From the NCBI GenBank assembly GCA_021739805.1, contig JAIPBB010000069.1, positions 1-18,753 on the forward strand: a DNA stretch of 18,753 nucleotides. The letters run 5' to 3'. The position numbers and the translations under genes were made by a program. Source of the DNA: Saprospiraceae bacterium. GTDB lineage: Bacteria; Bacteroidota; Bacteroidia; Bacteroidales; JAIPBB01. This document shows, one piece after another, positions 7,495-15,207 of this stretch; position 1 is the first letter of the stretch; every line of letters starts with the position of its first letter. The notes beneath the pieces are model-generated. The model was not told the DNA's origin. It saw nothing but the letters and a program-made list of their open reading frames with translations, and made no database searches.

Positions 7495-8097
7495 GTGGAA
7501 AAGCAGATACTTAAAAAAATTACAAAAGCCGGAAGGGGTAGGCTTTTTTTTGTTGAAAATTTTTTGATTTTTGGCAATGCAAAAGCTGTAAGTAAAGCAT
7601 TGGAGCGTCTTGTTGCAAAAAATGAGTTAATGCGTATTGCTAACGGTATCTATGTACGCCCTAAGAAAGACCCTGTCATTGGTATTATAACACCTGGTGT
7701 TGAAGAAATTGCTAAAGCCATTGCTAAAAGAGACCGGGCACGAATTGTACCAACAGGCATTTATGCAATGAACAAACTGGGACTTTCCACCCAAGTTCCA
7801 TTGAATATTGTGTACCTTACTGACGGATCTGCACGAAAAATTAATATTGGAAAAACCATAATCACCTTTAAAAAAGCAACACCCAAAAACGTTTCTGCGG
7901 TCGGTGATATAAGTAAATTGGTTATTCAGGCATTGCGTGCTATTGGAAAAGAAAATATTACTATGGAAGAAATAAATAAAATCCAAAAGCTGTTAAAGAA
8001 AGAAAAGTTCACACATCTTCAGCATGATATTCGCCTTGCACCGGTTTGGATAAGAGAAATCATGAAATCTGTTCTAGAGAATTCCGCAAATGAATAA
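7495..8097 (+). CDS. DUF6088-family AbiEi-like antitoxin
   Basis: The 200-residue protein belongs to the DUF6088/AbiEi-like antitoxin group. An N-terminal winged-helix DNA-binding segment covers about residues 1-60 (ILKKI ... AVSKALERLVAKNELMRIANGIYVRP). The antitoxin domain follows, with PTGIYAMNKLGLSTQVP, a family hallmark. The start is a GTG; the next in-frame ATG would delete about 45 residues including the DNA-binding helix, so GTG is preferred. The stop overlaps the start of the toxin gene by 8 bp, implying translational coupling. In type IV systems the antitoxin counteracts toxin activity without binding it and represses the operon through upstream inverted repeats such as that at 7438-7466. 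Confidence 0.88.
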   Translation: MEKQILKKITKAGRGRLFFVENFLIFGNAKAVSKALERLVAKNELMRIANGIYVRPKKDPVIGIITPGVEEIAKAIAKRDRARIVPTGIYAMNKLGLSTQVPLNIVYLTDGSARKINIGKTIITFKKATPKNVSAVGDISKLVIQALRAIGKENITMEEINKIQKLLKKEKFTHLQHDIRLAPVWIREIMKSVLENSANE

Positions 8098-9109
8098 AAA
8101 ATCGCTAAGTGAATGGCTGAAACTGCCTGTTGAAACAAAGAAAAATATTATTACTGAAATAAGTAAAAAATCTGGTTTACCATCCATGGCTATAGAAAAA
8201 GACTGGTGGGTTGTTAAATCTCTGGAAGTTGTTTTTAATACTGAAATTGCAGAACACACGGTTTTCAAGGGTGGTACATCACTGAGTAAAGCATGGGGTT
8301 TAATAGACCGTTTCTCAGAGGACATTGATTTAGCACTGGATAGAAAATTTCTTGGTTTTGATAAGAAAATGACTGGCTCACAAGTGAAAAAACTTCGTAG
8401 AAGTTCATTCAAATTCATATCTCAAGAATATTTTCCATTATTGGAGAGAACTTTTCATTCATTCGGATTGACAGATGTTAAGGTGGTATTGGCTGAACCA
8501 ACTGCCGATGATCAGGATCCATTGATTATTGAAGTGCATTATCCCGGATTATTTGAAGAATCTAAATATATTCAACCGCATATTTTAATAGAAATAGGGA
8601 GCAGGTCGCTTAGAGAACCTTTTACAGTCAGAAAATTTTGCTCTATGATTGGAGAATATTACCCTGGTAAATCGTTTGCGGACACTGCAATTATGATTCC
8701 TACTGTTAATCCTGAACGAACATTTTTAGAGAAAATATTCCTATTGCATGAAGAATTTCAAAAAACAGAAGATAAAATGAAAGTTAAGCGACTAAGCCGA
8801 CATTTATATGATATTGAAAAAATAATGGATACCGATTATGCTGAAAAAGCATTTTCTGATACAAACTTATATAAACAACTTGTAGAGCATCGAAGAAATA
8901 TTACTCCTGTAAGGGAAGTTGATTATGAAAACCATAAACCGGATAAGATCAATCCTGTTCCACCTGACAGTATAATAGATTACTGGAATAAAGATTATGA
9001 GCAAATGCAGCAAAATATGATTTTTGGCGATTCTCTTACATTCGATAATCTTATGCGAAGAATAATGGAGCTAAAAGAAAGAATTAATAAGATTGAATTA
9101 GGGGTGTAA
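8090..9109 (+). CDS. abiEii: AbiEii/AbiGii-type nucleotidyltransferase toxin
   Basis: The 339-residue protein has the nucleotidyltransferase signature of AbiEii/AbiGii toxins. FKGGTSLSK sits at residues 59-67, followed by FSEDIDLAL with the metal-binding pair Asp78/Asp80. The family-typical PERTFLEKIFLLHEEF lies at 208-223 with Glu214 and Lys215. Related toxins (AbiEii, MenT) transfer nucleotides to tRNA and arrest growth; AbiE systems can cause abortive infection against phage. The start overlaps the antitoxin stop by 8 bp. All recognisable active-site motifs are intact, so the toxin is expected to be functional. It ends one base before the stop codon of the convergent C_GCAxxG_C_C gene, with no room for a separate terminator. 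Confidence 0.93.
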   Translation: MNKKSLSEWLKLPVETKKNIITEISKKSGLPSMAIEKDWWVVKSLEVVFNTEIAEHTVFKGGTSLSKAWGLIDRFSEDIDLALDRKFLGFDKKMTGSQVKKLRRSSFKFISQEYFPLLERTFHSFGLTDVKVVLAEPTADDQDPLIIEVHYPGLFEESKYIQPHILIEIGSRSLREPFTVRKFCSMIGEYYPGKSFADTAIMIPTVNPERTFLEKIFLLHEEFQKTEDKMKVKRLSRHLYDIEKIMDTDYAEKAFSDTNLYKQLVEHRRNITPVREVDYENHKPDKINPVPPDSIIDYWNKDYEQMQQNMIFGDSLTFDNLMRRIMELKERINKIELGV

Positions 9110-9110
9110 A

Positions 9111-9554
9111 TCATTTCCCAATTATTTCCTCAAGAATCCCAATCGAATCTAAAATGCACTTCTCACAAACATCTTCAAGGAGATTATTGTCTTTAAGAAA
9201 CTGTTGTCCTTCTTCTGTTTTTAAATCACAATTTATTAACGACCTGCAATCAATAGCACCATTTTTAAATTTGAATTTTCTTGTAAATTCCTGAATCATT
9301 GGAACTGCTGCATCTTTACTTTCTTGATTGTTGGAATATTTTTCACCATTGAAAAGACTTATAATCATAAATGAAGCTGTGACAGCTCCACATGTTTCCT
9401 GTAGTCTGCCCATACCGGCACCAAAACCACTTGTAATGTTTTTTGCTATGTTTTCATCCAGGTTTAAATAATCTGAATATGCTGATAAAACTGACTGTGC
9501 ACAATTAAATCCTGACCTAAATGAAATAATTGCTTTTTCTTCTCTTTGTGTCAT
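9111..9554 (-). CDS. C_GCAxxG_C_C family protein
   Basis: The 147-residue protein matches the C_GCAxxG_C_C family (TIGR01909-type). Cys18 lies in FNCAQSVL; the core is FGAGMGRLQETCGAVTA with Cys55; Cys103, Cys109, Cys130 and Cys133 form the C-terminal cysteine set. The family is proposed to bind a metal or redox cofactor, but its function is not established. Length is normal. It is convergent with the toxin gene, with one base between the stop codons. The short inverted repeat gattcaa/ttgaatc (9587-9593, 9602-9608) lies upstream. It is on the same strand as the Hdr-like cluster but separated by the 417-bp spacer with REP-like repeats. Confidence 0.88.
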   Translation of the reverse strand: MTQREEKAIISFRSGFNCAQSVLSAYSDYLNLDENIAKNITSGFGAGMGRLQETCGAVTASFMIISLFNGEKYSNNQESKDAAVPMIQEFTRKFKFKNGAIDCRSLINCDLKTEEGQQFLKDNNLLEDVCEKCILDSIGILEEIIGK

Positions 9555-9971
9555 AATGATTTATAAATATTTACAATAAAAATTATGATTCAATATATGT
9601 TTTGAATCAGGCAATTAAATTAGTAATAATATTTGAATTTGAAGGTTTGAAGAGAATTTTTTGGCTAAATTTATTTATATATTATGGTACGGAGTACCTT
9701 GAATATTTATAGAAAATAATAAGCTAATGAATTAAAGTGCAGAGCACCGTAATATTATTTTAAACACAAATTATTACGGTGCTCTGCACCTAAGAAAGAA
9801 ACAATAATTACGAACTACAAATATAGCGGTACTCCGTACCTTATTTATCTAAACCAGATTATCCGTATTTAAAGAAATATTTTACGTTTTTCTATCTATT
9901 TGCTTTGGTTAGATAGTTTTTTTCAGCACTTCAAAATAAAATTTAACTGATTGTTAATTAGAAAAAGCTTT
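9555..9971. other. Intergenic spacer with nested REP-like repeats
   Basis: This 417-bp spacer lies between two minus-strand genes. It contains the nested inverted-repeat unit at 9686-9840 and a short inverted repeat near 9587-9608. No credible gene was seen in the rest. Confidence 0.65.
9686..9840. repeat. Nested double inverted repeat of four REP-like palindromes
   Basis: The outer pair is ggtacggagtacc (9686-9698) and its reverse complement ggtactccgtacc (9828-9840). The inner pair is gtgcagagcaccgtaat (9737-9753) and its reverse complement at 9773-9789. Each unit is itself a small hairpin: GGTAC-GGA-GTACC outside and (G)GTGC-AGA-GCAC(C) inside, so both follow the pattern GGTRC-RGA-GYACC. 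The four units are thus related and arranged as two inverted pairs around a 19-nt centre, like a bacterial interspersed mosaic element (BIME). No RAYT-type transposase is in the window. Confidence 0.8.
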
Positions 9972-11813
9972 TCACACAAATTCCTCTTCTAAAACAAACT
10001 CACGCCTAAATACCTGCTCTTTAACCTTTATTTGTTTTTGCACTTTACTACTTATAATCGACTTAATTGCAATTTCCGAAATATCCAGAACTTCTATATT
10101 CTTATTTCTCGCAAAAGTTTTCTTACACATTGGGCATGCAGTCACCAAAACATCAGGTGCATAAGTCATATAATCAGCTATTGCCTGATAGCGAATCATA
10201 TCTCTTTCCGATTGCTTTATTTTTAGGTTTCCAAGGCTACCTCCACAACAATATGCTTTTTCTTTTTCATTTACTATAGATATTAAATTTCCGGCTAAGT
10301 TGAGAAGCTCTCTTGGTTGCTCATACATTCCCATTCCACGCCCTAGTTCGCAAGGGTCGTGGTAAATCAGTTTTGAAGGAGATTTTGATAATTGTATGGA
10401 TTTTTTTCGAATCAATTGCAAAATATATTCGGCATGAAAAACCACTTCGACATTTGGTAAATTATAATCTTCTTTAAATACCCTATAACAAATCGGACAT
10501 GAAACCACCAATGTTTTAGCACCAGATTCAATTATTTTTCGTGTATTGTTTTCAATAAGTTTTGAAGCTGCATCATATTGTCCGGCAAGCATAAGAGGGC
10601 GACCGCAACAGGCAGCTTTTTCTTTATCTAAAAACCAATAGTTTTCCCCGGCAATTTCAAATATTTTTTCCATCGAACTAATTATTCCGGGAGTAAGATG
10701 GGTCATACAACCTGCATAGTAAACAACATCGGCTTGGGTTGAAGTACTGGCTTGTAAATATTCATAGGAAGAATTATATTGTCGTGTGGATTCAATCCGC
10801 TGGGTTATTCGCAAATCAATAGTATCAATTCCAACCGGACAATCTTGTTGGCAATTTCCGCAAAGAAGGCAATTGAAAAGATGTTCATCATCCAGGTTTT
10901 TATTCCTGATGTTTTTTAAAAGATAGACTGATTGTGTGTCCATTATTCCTGCTGTAATCAACTGGCAATTATCCAGACATATTCCACATCGTGAGCAGGA
11001 AAAAACTTCAACTTCAGTAAATGTATTTGTGCGTTTTTTTAATTTAATTCCGGCATTTCGTAAAAAGATAAACAATATTTCCGTGGGAATGTGCATATAC
11101 CTTGAATTTGGCAAAGCCGAAAAAAAGAAGCCTAAAGAAAATGAATAAGCAATCCAGGCCGGTCTGTTTAAATGTTCTATAAACGGATAATTGTTTAAAA
11201 ATCCACCAATGCTTGAAGTCAGAAAATCGCCATTATGATAAATCCCTGCTGAAATACTTTCGGCAAACAAACGTAAAGGAAAAATCAGCCATAAAGAAGT
11301 TAAAGCAATTTGGTCACCTGTTTTAAGTCTTGTAGTTTTTTTCATCCCAAACAATCTCTTTTTGAAACGCTTAAGCATTGCAAGACCAACTCCTACTAAA
11401 ACAAATAACAGCAGAAAATCCATCAGAAATGAAAATATACCTGAGAACATAAAATCTTTTCCAGTTTCGAAATACCTGAAAAATATGGGAAGATAAATAG
11501 GAACAGTAAATGATTGTTTGGCAATTAAAGCTTCGGTATGACCAACAACTATAAGTAAAAACCAACCAAAAGCAAGGCTCATGTGCATATATCCAAGAAC
11601 AGGATTTTTGCGAAATATATTTCGGTGTAATAATCCTTCCATAAAGGCTTCCTTAATTGAGTAAAGTGTTCGGGTGGTTTTTAAGGATTGGAACAGGCGG
11701 AGTTTATCAATTTTTGATAAACCGCTTATCCATTTTATTCCTCTTATAGTTAGAATAACAAACAGATAGGTCATTCCAATAACGAAAGGTAGTATTAATA
11801 ATTTATCATTCAT
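9972..11813 (-). CDS. Membrane HdrE-HdrD fusion: cytochrome b plus Fe-S/CCG oxidoreductase
   Basis: This 613-residue protein fuses two Hdr-type modules. Residues 1-255 form a NarI/HdrE-like membrane domain with about five helices and candidate heme-ligating His77, His92 and His241. Residues 270-330 hold two [4Fe-4S] motifs: Cys273/276/279/283 and Cys315/318/321/325. The C-terminal half has two complete CCG motifs, Cys369-Cys402-Cys403-Cys439-Cys442 and Cys488-Cys522-Cys523-Cys560-Cys563, expected to hold non-cubane clusters as in HdrD/HdrB. It likely exchanges electrons between a cytoplasmic partner and menaquinone. The same layout occurs in FadF/EMO-type ETF:menaquinone oxidoreductases, a real alternative. 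Its ATG overlaps the TGA of the small HdrC-like gene (ATGA). It ends the gene set. Confidence 0.88.
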   Translation of the reverse strand: MNDKLLILPFVIGMTYLFVILTIRGIKWISGLSKIDKLRLFQSLKTTRTLYSIKEAFMEGLLHRNIFRKNPVLGYMHMSLAFGWFLLIVVGHTEALIAKQSFTVPIYLPIFFRYFETGKDFMFSGIFSFLMDFLLLFVLVGVGLAMLKRFKKRLFGMKKTTRLKTGDQIALTSLWLIFPLRLFAESISAGIYHNGDFLTSSIGGFLNNYPFIEHLNRPAWIAYSFSLGFFFSALPNSRYMHIPTEILFIFLRNAGIKLKKRTNTFTEVEVFSCSRCGICLDNCQLITAGIMDTQSVYLLKNIRNKNLDDEHLFNCLLCGNCQQDCPVGIDTIDLRITQRIESTRQYNSSYEYLQASTSTQADVVYYAGCMTHLTPGIISSMEKIFEIAGENYWFLDKEKAACCGRPLMLAGQYDAASKLIENNTRKIIESGAKTLVVSCPICYRVFKEDYNLPNVEVVFHAEYILQLIRKKSIQLSKSPSKLIYHDPCELGRGMGMYEQPRELLNLAGNLISIVNEKEKAYCCGGSLGNLKIKQSERDMIRYQAIADYMTYAPDVLVTACPMCKKTFARNKNIEVLDISEIAIKSIISSKVQKQIKVKEQVFRREFVLEEEFV

Positions 11814-12163
11814 GACAGACTATTTTCAGTTTTCAATAATGAAATTCCTTTTTTAATGAGAAGTACAACATTTCGAATATTTATGTCGCGGGGACAAACC
11901 AGAGTACATTTACCGCAAAACATACATTTTTCAATCTCCGTTGACAAGCTTTCTGTTTCGCCTCTCCTTAACATAAGCCCGATTTTTCGTACATTGAAAT
12001 CAGTTAAATTTCCGGCACTGCAAGTGGCTGTGCAACCACCGCACGAAATACATGTTAAAAATGAAGGTTCATGTTCTAAAACACTATTTAACAAACGACT
12101 ATCAAATTTATGATAATCAATTTGGCGTGAACCTTTGCTGATCAGGTAACTGAACTCATTCAT
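11810..12163 (-). CDS. hdrC: Small HdrC-like dicluster [4Fe-4S] protein
   Basis: The 117-residue protein is a minimal HdrC: two [4Fe-4S] motifs, Cys38/41/44/48 (CISCGGCTATC) and Cys80/83/86/90 (CMFCGKCTLVCP). Between them is the helical FNVRKIGLMLRRGE stretch that is standard in HdrC. It probably wires the flavoprotein upstream to the membrane fusion protein downstream. It starts just after the HdrA-like stop (spacing 1 bp) and its TGA overlaps the next ATG, so the three genes are almost certainly translated as a coupled unit. In QmoC, an HdrC and an HdrE part are fused; here the HdrC part is separate. Confidence 0.9.
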   Translation of the reverse strand: MNEFSYLISKGSRQIDYHKFDSRLLNSVLEHEPSFLTCISCGGCTATCSAGNLTDFNVRKIGLMLRRGETESLSTEIEKCMFCGKCTLVCPRDINIRNVVLLIKKGISLLKTENSLS

Positions 12164-12164
12164 T

Positions 12165-13199
12165 TTATTTAAGGTTTTTAAAGTAGTTATTAACTTCTAA
12201 TGCTGCCGAACGGGCATTTTCAATAGTATCGGTTACTGACATTGGGCAAATACAGGCACCTGCCATAAAAACTCCTGACTGAGTAGTTTGGTTTCTTGCT
12301 GTATGCATATTTTGTGATTGCAGGAAGCCATTTGTGTCTAATTCAATTCGGTTATTATTGCAGAAATTTTTGTGTGATGTCCCTGGCTCCATACCAACTA
12401 AAAGTATAATCATATCCACATCCATTCTTAGTGGTCGGCCTGAAAGTGTATCTTCAGCTTTTATTTGAAGACTTTTATCAGAATTCTCAGCTGCTTCTGA
12501 CAAACGCCCCCTAATAAATTGTATTTTATGTTTTTGCTGAGCTAATAAGTATTGCTCATCGAATTTCGAACCGTACAAGCGTAAATCCATATAGAAACAA
12601 AAAACTTCAGTTTCGGGGAGTTGTTTGTTGATTTCTATTGCTTGTTTTATGCCTGTGATGCAACAAACTTTCGAACAATAAGTATTTCCTGATTTTGAAT
12701 CACGGGAACCAACACAGTGAATAATGGCTACTCTTTTGGGTGTTTGACCATTGACTGTTGTGATTTTATTTCCGCTTTTTATTGTTTTTTCTAAATCAGC
12801 AGAAGTAATAACATTGTCGAATAAACCATATCCGTATTCTTCTTTTCGTGAAGCATCAAAAATATTAAAACCTGAGGTGATTACAACCGCATCAGCATTC
12901 AGTTTCAATTCATTTCCTGCCTCAAGCGAAAACTGACCATTAAGTTTTTTGATAGCTGTTATTTCTGTACTGCCAATAGTTTTGATGTTAGGATTATTTA
13001 GTTTAGATGACAATTGAGAAACAATCAAATTCGGGTCGGAAAAATCAGGAAATAAATGGCTCCAATTATTCAAATGACCACCCGGAGAATTTTCTTTTTC
13101 AATAATTGTAATTTTATGTCCAGCCTCTGCCAAATGAATAGCAGTTTCCATCCCTGCAATACCGGCACCAATAATTGCTATATGTTTTGTTTTTTCCAT
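12165..13199 (-). CDS. hdrA: HdrA-like FAD/[4Fe-4S] oxidoreductase (short, QmoA-like)
   Basis: The 344-residue flavoprotein starts with the FAD-binding GAGIAG (11-16) and carries the second part of the FAD fold near IILLVGMEPG (264-273). The HdrA-specific cluster motif, C-x12-C-x3-CC, is complete with Cys162, Cys175, Cys179 and Cys180. A GACICPMS segment (Cys316, Cys318) lies near the C-terminal FAD motif. Full-length HdrA carries extra ferredoxin and thioredoxin-reductase-like parts; this one has neither, and its size is close to QmoA of sulfate reducers. It probably serves as a single-flavin relay or entry point in the complex. It is separated from the upstream HdrB-like gene by 122 bp containing a strong hairpin, and from the next gene by 1 bp. 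Confidence 0.9.
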   Translation of the reverse strand: MEKTKHIAIIGAGIAGMETAIHLAEAGHKITIIEKENSPGGHLNNWSHLFPDFSDPNLIVSQLSSKLNNPNIKTIGSTEITAIKKLNGQFSLEAGNELKLNADAVVITSGFNIFDASRKEEYGYGLFDNVITSADLEKTIKSGNKITTVNGQTPKRVAIIHCVGSRDSKSGNTYCSKVCCITGIKQAIEINKQLPETEVFCFYMDLRLYGSKFDEQYLLAQQKHKIQFIRGRLSEAAENSDKSLQIKAEDTLSGRPLRMDVDMIILLVGMEPGTSHKNFCNNNRIELDTNGFLQSQNMHTARNQTTQSGVFMAGACICPMSVTDTIENARSAALEVNNYFKNLK

Positions 13200-13215
13200 T
13201 TTATAATCAATTTGA

Positions 13216-13281
13216 GTAAATCATCTTCCTGTAAAATCATCTTTTAGGACCGAGGTAAAATTATACAGGAAGATGATTTAC
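13216..13281. repeat. Intercistronic inverted repeat in the Hdr-like cluster
   Basis: The arms gtaaatcatcttcctgta (13216-13233) and tacaggaagatgatttac (13264-13281) are perfect 18-nt reverse complements around a 30-nt loop. The loop itself repeats aaatcatctt (13234-13243), a direct copy of 13218-13227. The hairpin falls between the HdrB-like stop and the HdrA-like start, so it could be an RNA processing or attenuation site, or a terminator separating the two halves; no long U-run follows. Confidence 0.75.
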
Positions 13282-13321
13282 GGTTTTTAATAACGAACCA
13301 GCTAAATACTTCCCCATTTTC

Positions 13322-14401
13322 TTATTTTTTAAGGCATCCGCTAAAAACCGGTTGATTAATATATTTTCCATTAACTCCTTTATATTTATCAGCAGGATTA
13401 TAATCTATTCCCATTTTATCTAAAAGGGGTTCGACATCAACCTGGTGCAGTTGCATTCCTAATTGCCATGGATCATACCCTAAAACAAGCCCGGCAAGTT
13501 CTTCAAAAGTGACAGATGGAATTCCTTGTCCATTTTCGGCATAAGTTTTTCCCTCCATTTGCCCAATAGCATATTGCCATCTGTCGAGAAACATAGTGCA
13601 GCCCGGGCAATTTGATAATATTGCATCTGGTTTATAAGCTTCCATGCTTTCGAATTTCTTTTTTGAATTTGATAATGAGTAGCTTCTGTTATTTTTTACA
13701 ATATACTGCCTGAAGCCAAAACCACAGCAATGTCTTCGTTCAGGATAATCGACAGTTTCGCCGCCCCAGGAGTTTATCATTCCGGTAAGAACCTGTGGAA
13801 ATTCTGCTCCGCCAACGCCTCTTTCAGGAAATATTTTAGCATAATGGCAGCCAATATGGTCAACGATTTTTAATGGTTCTCCGGTTTTTTTATTTACTAA
13901 TTTATACTTTGCTTGTTTAGCAATTTCATCTCTGAATTTATAAATTATATCGCAGGAATGGACAACATTTTCAGGTGGATAAAATTCACGACCGGTAGCT
14001 TTTCTTAAAAATTCCTGAACTTTTTCTTGTTCTTCTGGAAAATGATTCCATGTGTCGAGTATTTCGGAATATATTCCAAAGGATGTGATGCAAGAGACAA
14101 CAGCATTTTTTAAACCTTTATCATTCATAAGCGAAAAATGGCGGGCAGCAATAGTTTGCAGGGTTTCAAATGCAATAATATCGCAATGATAACCAATGCC
14201 GGCACAGGTGGTTTGGTTAGCATCATCAAAAATGGTTTTATTTAAATTATTCCTTAAAATGTCAAGAAATGCTTTCTCTGAACCCGGAAAAAAATTTTGA
14301 CGGATGCAGCTTCTGAGATAATAGAAATTGTCATCGGCTATATCTTTATTGAAATCTTTCCATTTGAATTGAACAGGATTCGGTTTGATTATTTTATTCA
14401 T
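13322..14401 (-). CDS. hdrB: HdrB-like CCG-domain protein
   Basis: The 359-residue protein has the tandem CCG architecture of HdrB. The second motif is complete: Cys185 (HIGCH), Cys225-Cys226-Gly227 (HCCGFGF), then Cys265 and Cys268 (NCPGC). The first motif is degenerate: Cys32, then TCAG with Cys66 and Ala67 where a Cys is normal, then Cys104 followed by Ser107 where the last Cys of CxxC is expected. It therefore probably binds one standard non-cubane cluster, and a different cofactor or none at the first site. Cys73 and Cys150 could substitute. In methanogens HdrB reduces CoM-S-S-CoB; that substrate is not expected here. The start overlaps the HdrC-like gene by 8 bp, implying tight coupling. 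Confidence 0.88.
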   Translation of the reverse strand: MNKIIKPNPVQFKWKDFNKDIADDNFYYLRSCIRQNFFPGSEKAFLDILRNNLNKTIFDDANQTTCAGIGYHCDIIAFETLQTIAARHFSLMNDKGLKNAVVSCITSFGIYSEILDTWNHFPEEQEKVQEFLRKATGREFYPPENVVHSCDIIYKFRDEIAKQAKYKLVNKKTGEPLKIVDHIGCHYAKIFPERGVGGAEFPQVLTGMINSWGGETVDYPERRHCCGFGFRQYIVKNNRSYSLSNSKKKFESMEAYKPDAILSNCPGCTMFLDRWQYAIGQMEGKTYAENGQGIPSVTFEELAGLVLGYDPWQLGMQLHQVDVEPLLDKMGIDYNPADKYKGVNGKYINQPVFSGCLKK

Positions 14402-15089
14402 TTTCTACAAAAGATTTATATTTTTCCATATCTGCATTATTTTCACTATCTGTAAAACCAAGTTCAATTGCCTTGCTATTACTGAAGTTTTCAATTTTGT
14501 TAAATAAATCGAAGCCACCTGAAAACTTAAAAATATTACGTAGTTCTTCAAGTGATTTTTCGGAAATTTTTCTTAGAGTACCTGAGCCTTCACAGTTATA
14601 ATTTGCTCCAACTGAAGCATAAACATCTTCTTTGTTTTCAAATACCCACTTCCAAACAGTACCCTGTTCAGGATGGGTTTCCGGTAAAGTGGCATCAGGA
14701 TAGATACAATAACCGTATTTAATAATGTTTGCACCAACAGAATTTTTAATTAGATATTGCTGGCGTCCCTTTTTGCTTTTTGTGAAAGCTCCGGTTACTT
14801 GTGAGATTTTTCTTAAGACGTTAATAAGCAGACCCGGACAATTACCTCTCGGGCAGCGGGTTTTACACGACATACATTGGCCGCAATACCAAATAGTATC
14901 AGTTTCTAAAAGTTTTATGATTTCTTCTTTGTTACCTGATTGAACAATAGTTACAATATTTCGGGGGTCATAATCATAAAACTCAGCGGCGGGGCAAATT
15001 GCAGTGCATATTCCACAACCCATGCAAGCATTAACACTCTCGATATAGCGAACATCTTCAGTTAATAGTTTATACAAGTTTTCATACAT
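14394..15089 (-). CDS. hdrC: HdrC-like dicluster [4Fe-4S] protein with C-terminal extension
   Basis: The 231-residue protein is the first gene of the Hdr-like set. Two [4Fe-4S] motifs lie near the N-terminus: Cys22/25/28/32 (CMGCGICTAICP) and Cys69/72/75/79 (CGQCMSCKTRCP), plus Cys84 in GNCPG. Beyond residue 95 is a region of about 135 residues without cysteine motifs (apart from Cys127 and Cys165), longer than I expect for HdrC and not recognised. It presumably docks onto the HdrB-like protein encoded by the overlapping next gene. The 118-bp region upstream (15090-15207) must hold the promoter, but I could not identify a clean -7 box there. Confidence 0.88.
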   Translation of the reverse strand: MYENLYKLLTEDVRYIESVNACMGCGICTAICPAAEFYDYDPRNIVTIVQSGNKEEIIKLLETDTIWYCGQCMSCKTRCPRGNCPGLLINVLRKISQVTGAFTKSKKGRQQYLIKNSVGANIIKYGYCIYPDATLPETHPEQGTVWKWVFENKEDVYASVGANYNCEGSGTLRKISEKSLEELRNIFKFSGGFDLFNKIENFSNSKAIELGFTDSENNADMEKYKSFVENE

Positions 15090-15207
15090 AAGTCCAAATT
15101 TTAATTTATCGGACGAAATAAGAAAACTTTAACTGCTATTAAAACAGCTTTAAAACGTAAAATTGAAATAGGTTTAAGAACTTAGTTGTAGGTGTAAAAA
15201 CGTAGTT

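Noticed and set aside
9587..9608. Operator for the C_GCAxxG_C_C gene (gattcaa/ttgaatc)
   Set aside because: A 7-bp repeat in AT-rich DNA is easily random, and no promoter box could be placed next to it.
10032..10279. Plus-strand open frames inside the HdrE-HdrD fusion gene
   Set aside because: They are antisense to conserved CCG-domain coding sequence and carry no protein signature.
9972..15089. Methanogen-type flavin-bifurcating HdrABC-MvhADG complex
   Set aside because: The HdrA-like protein lacks the ferredoxin and other extra domains of full-length HdrA, and no MvhD, hydrogenase or formate dehydrogenase gene is present.
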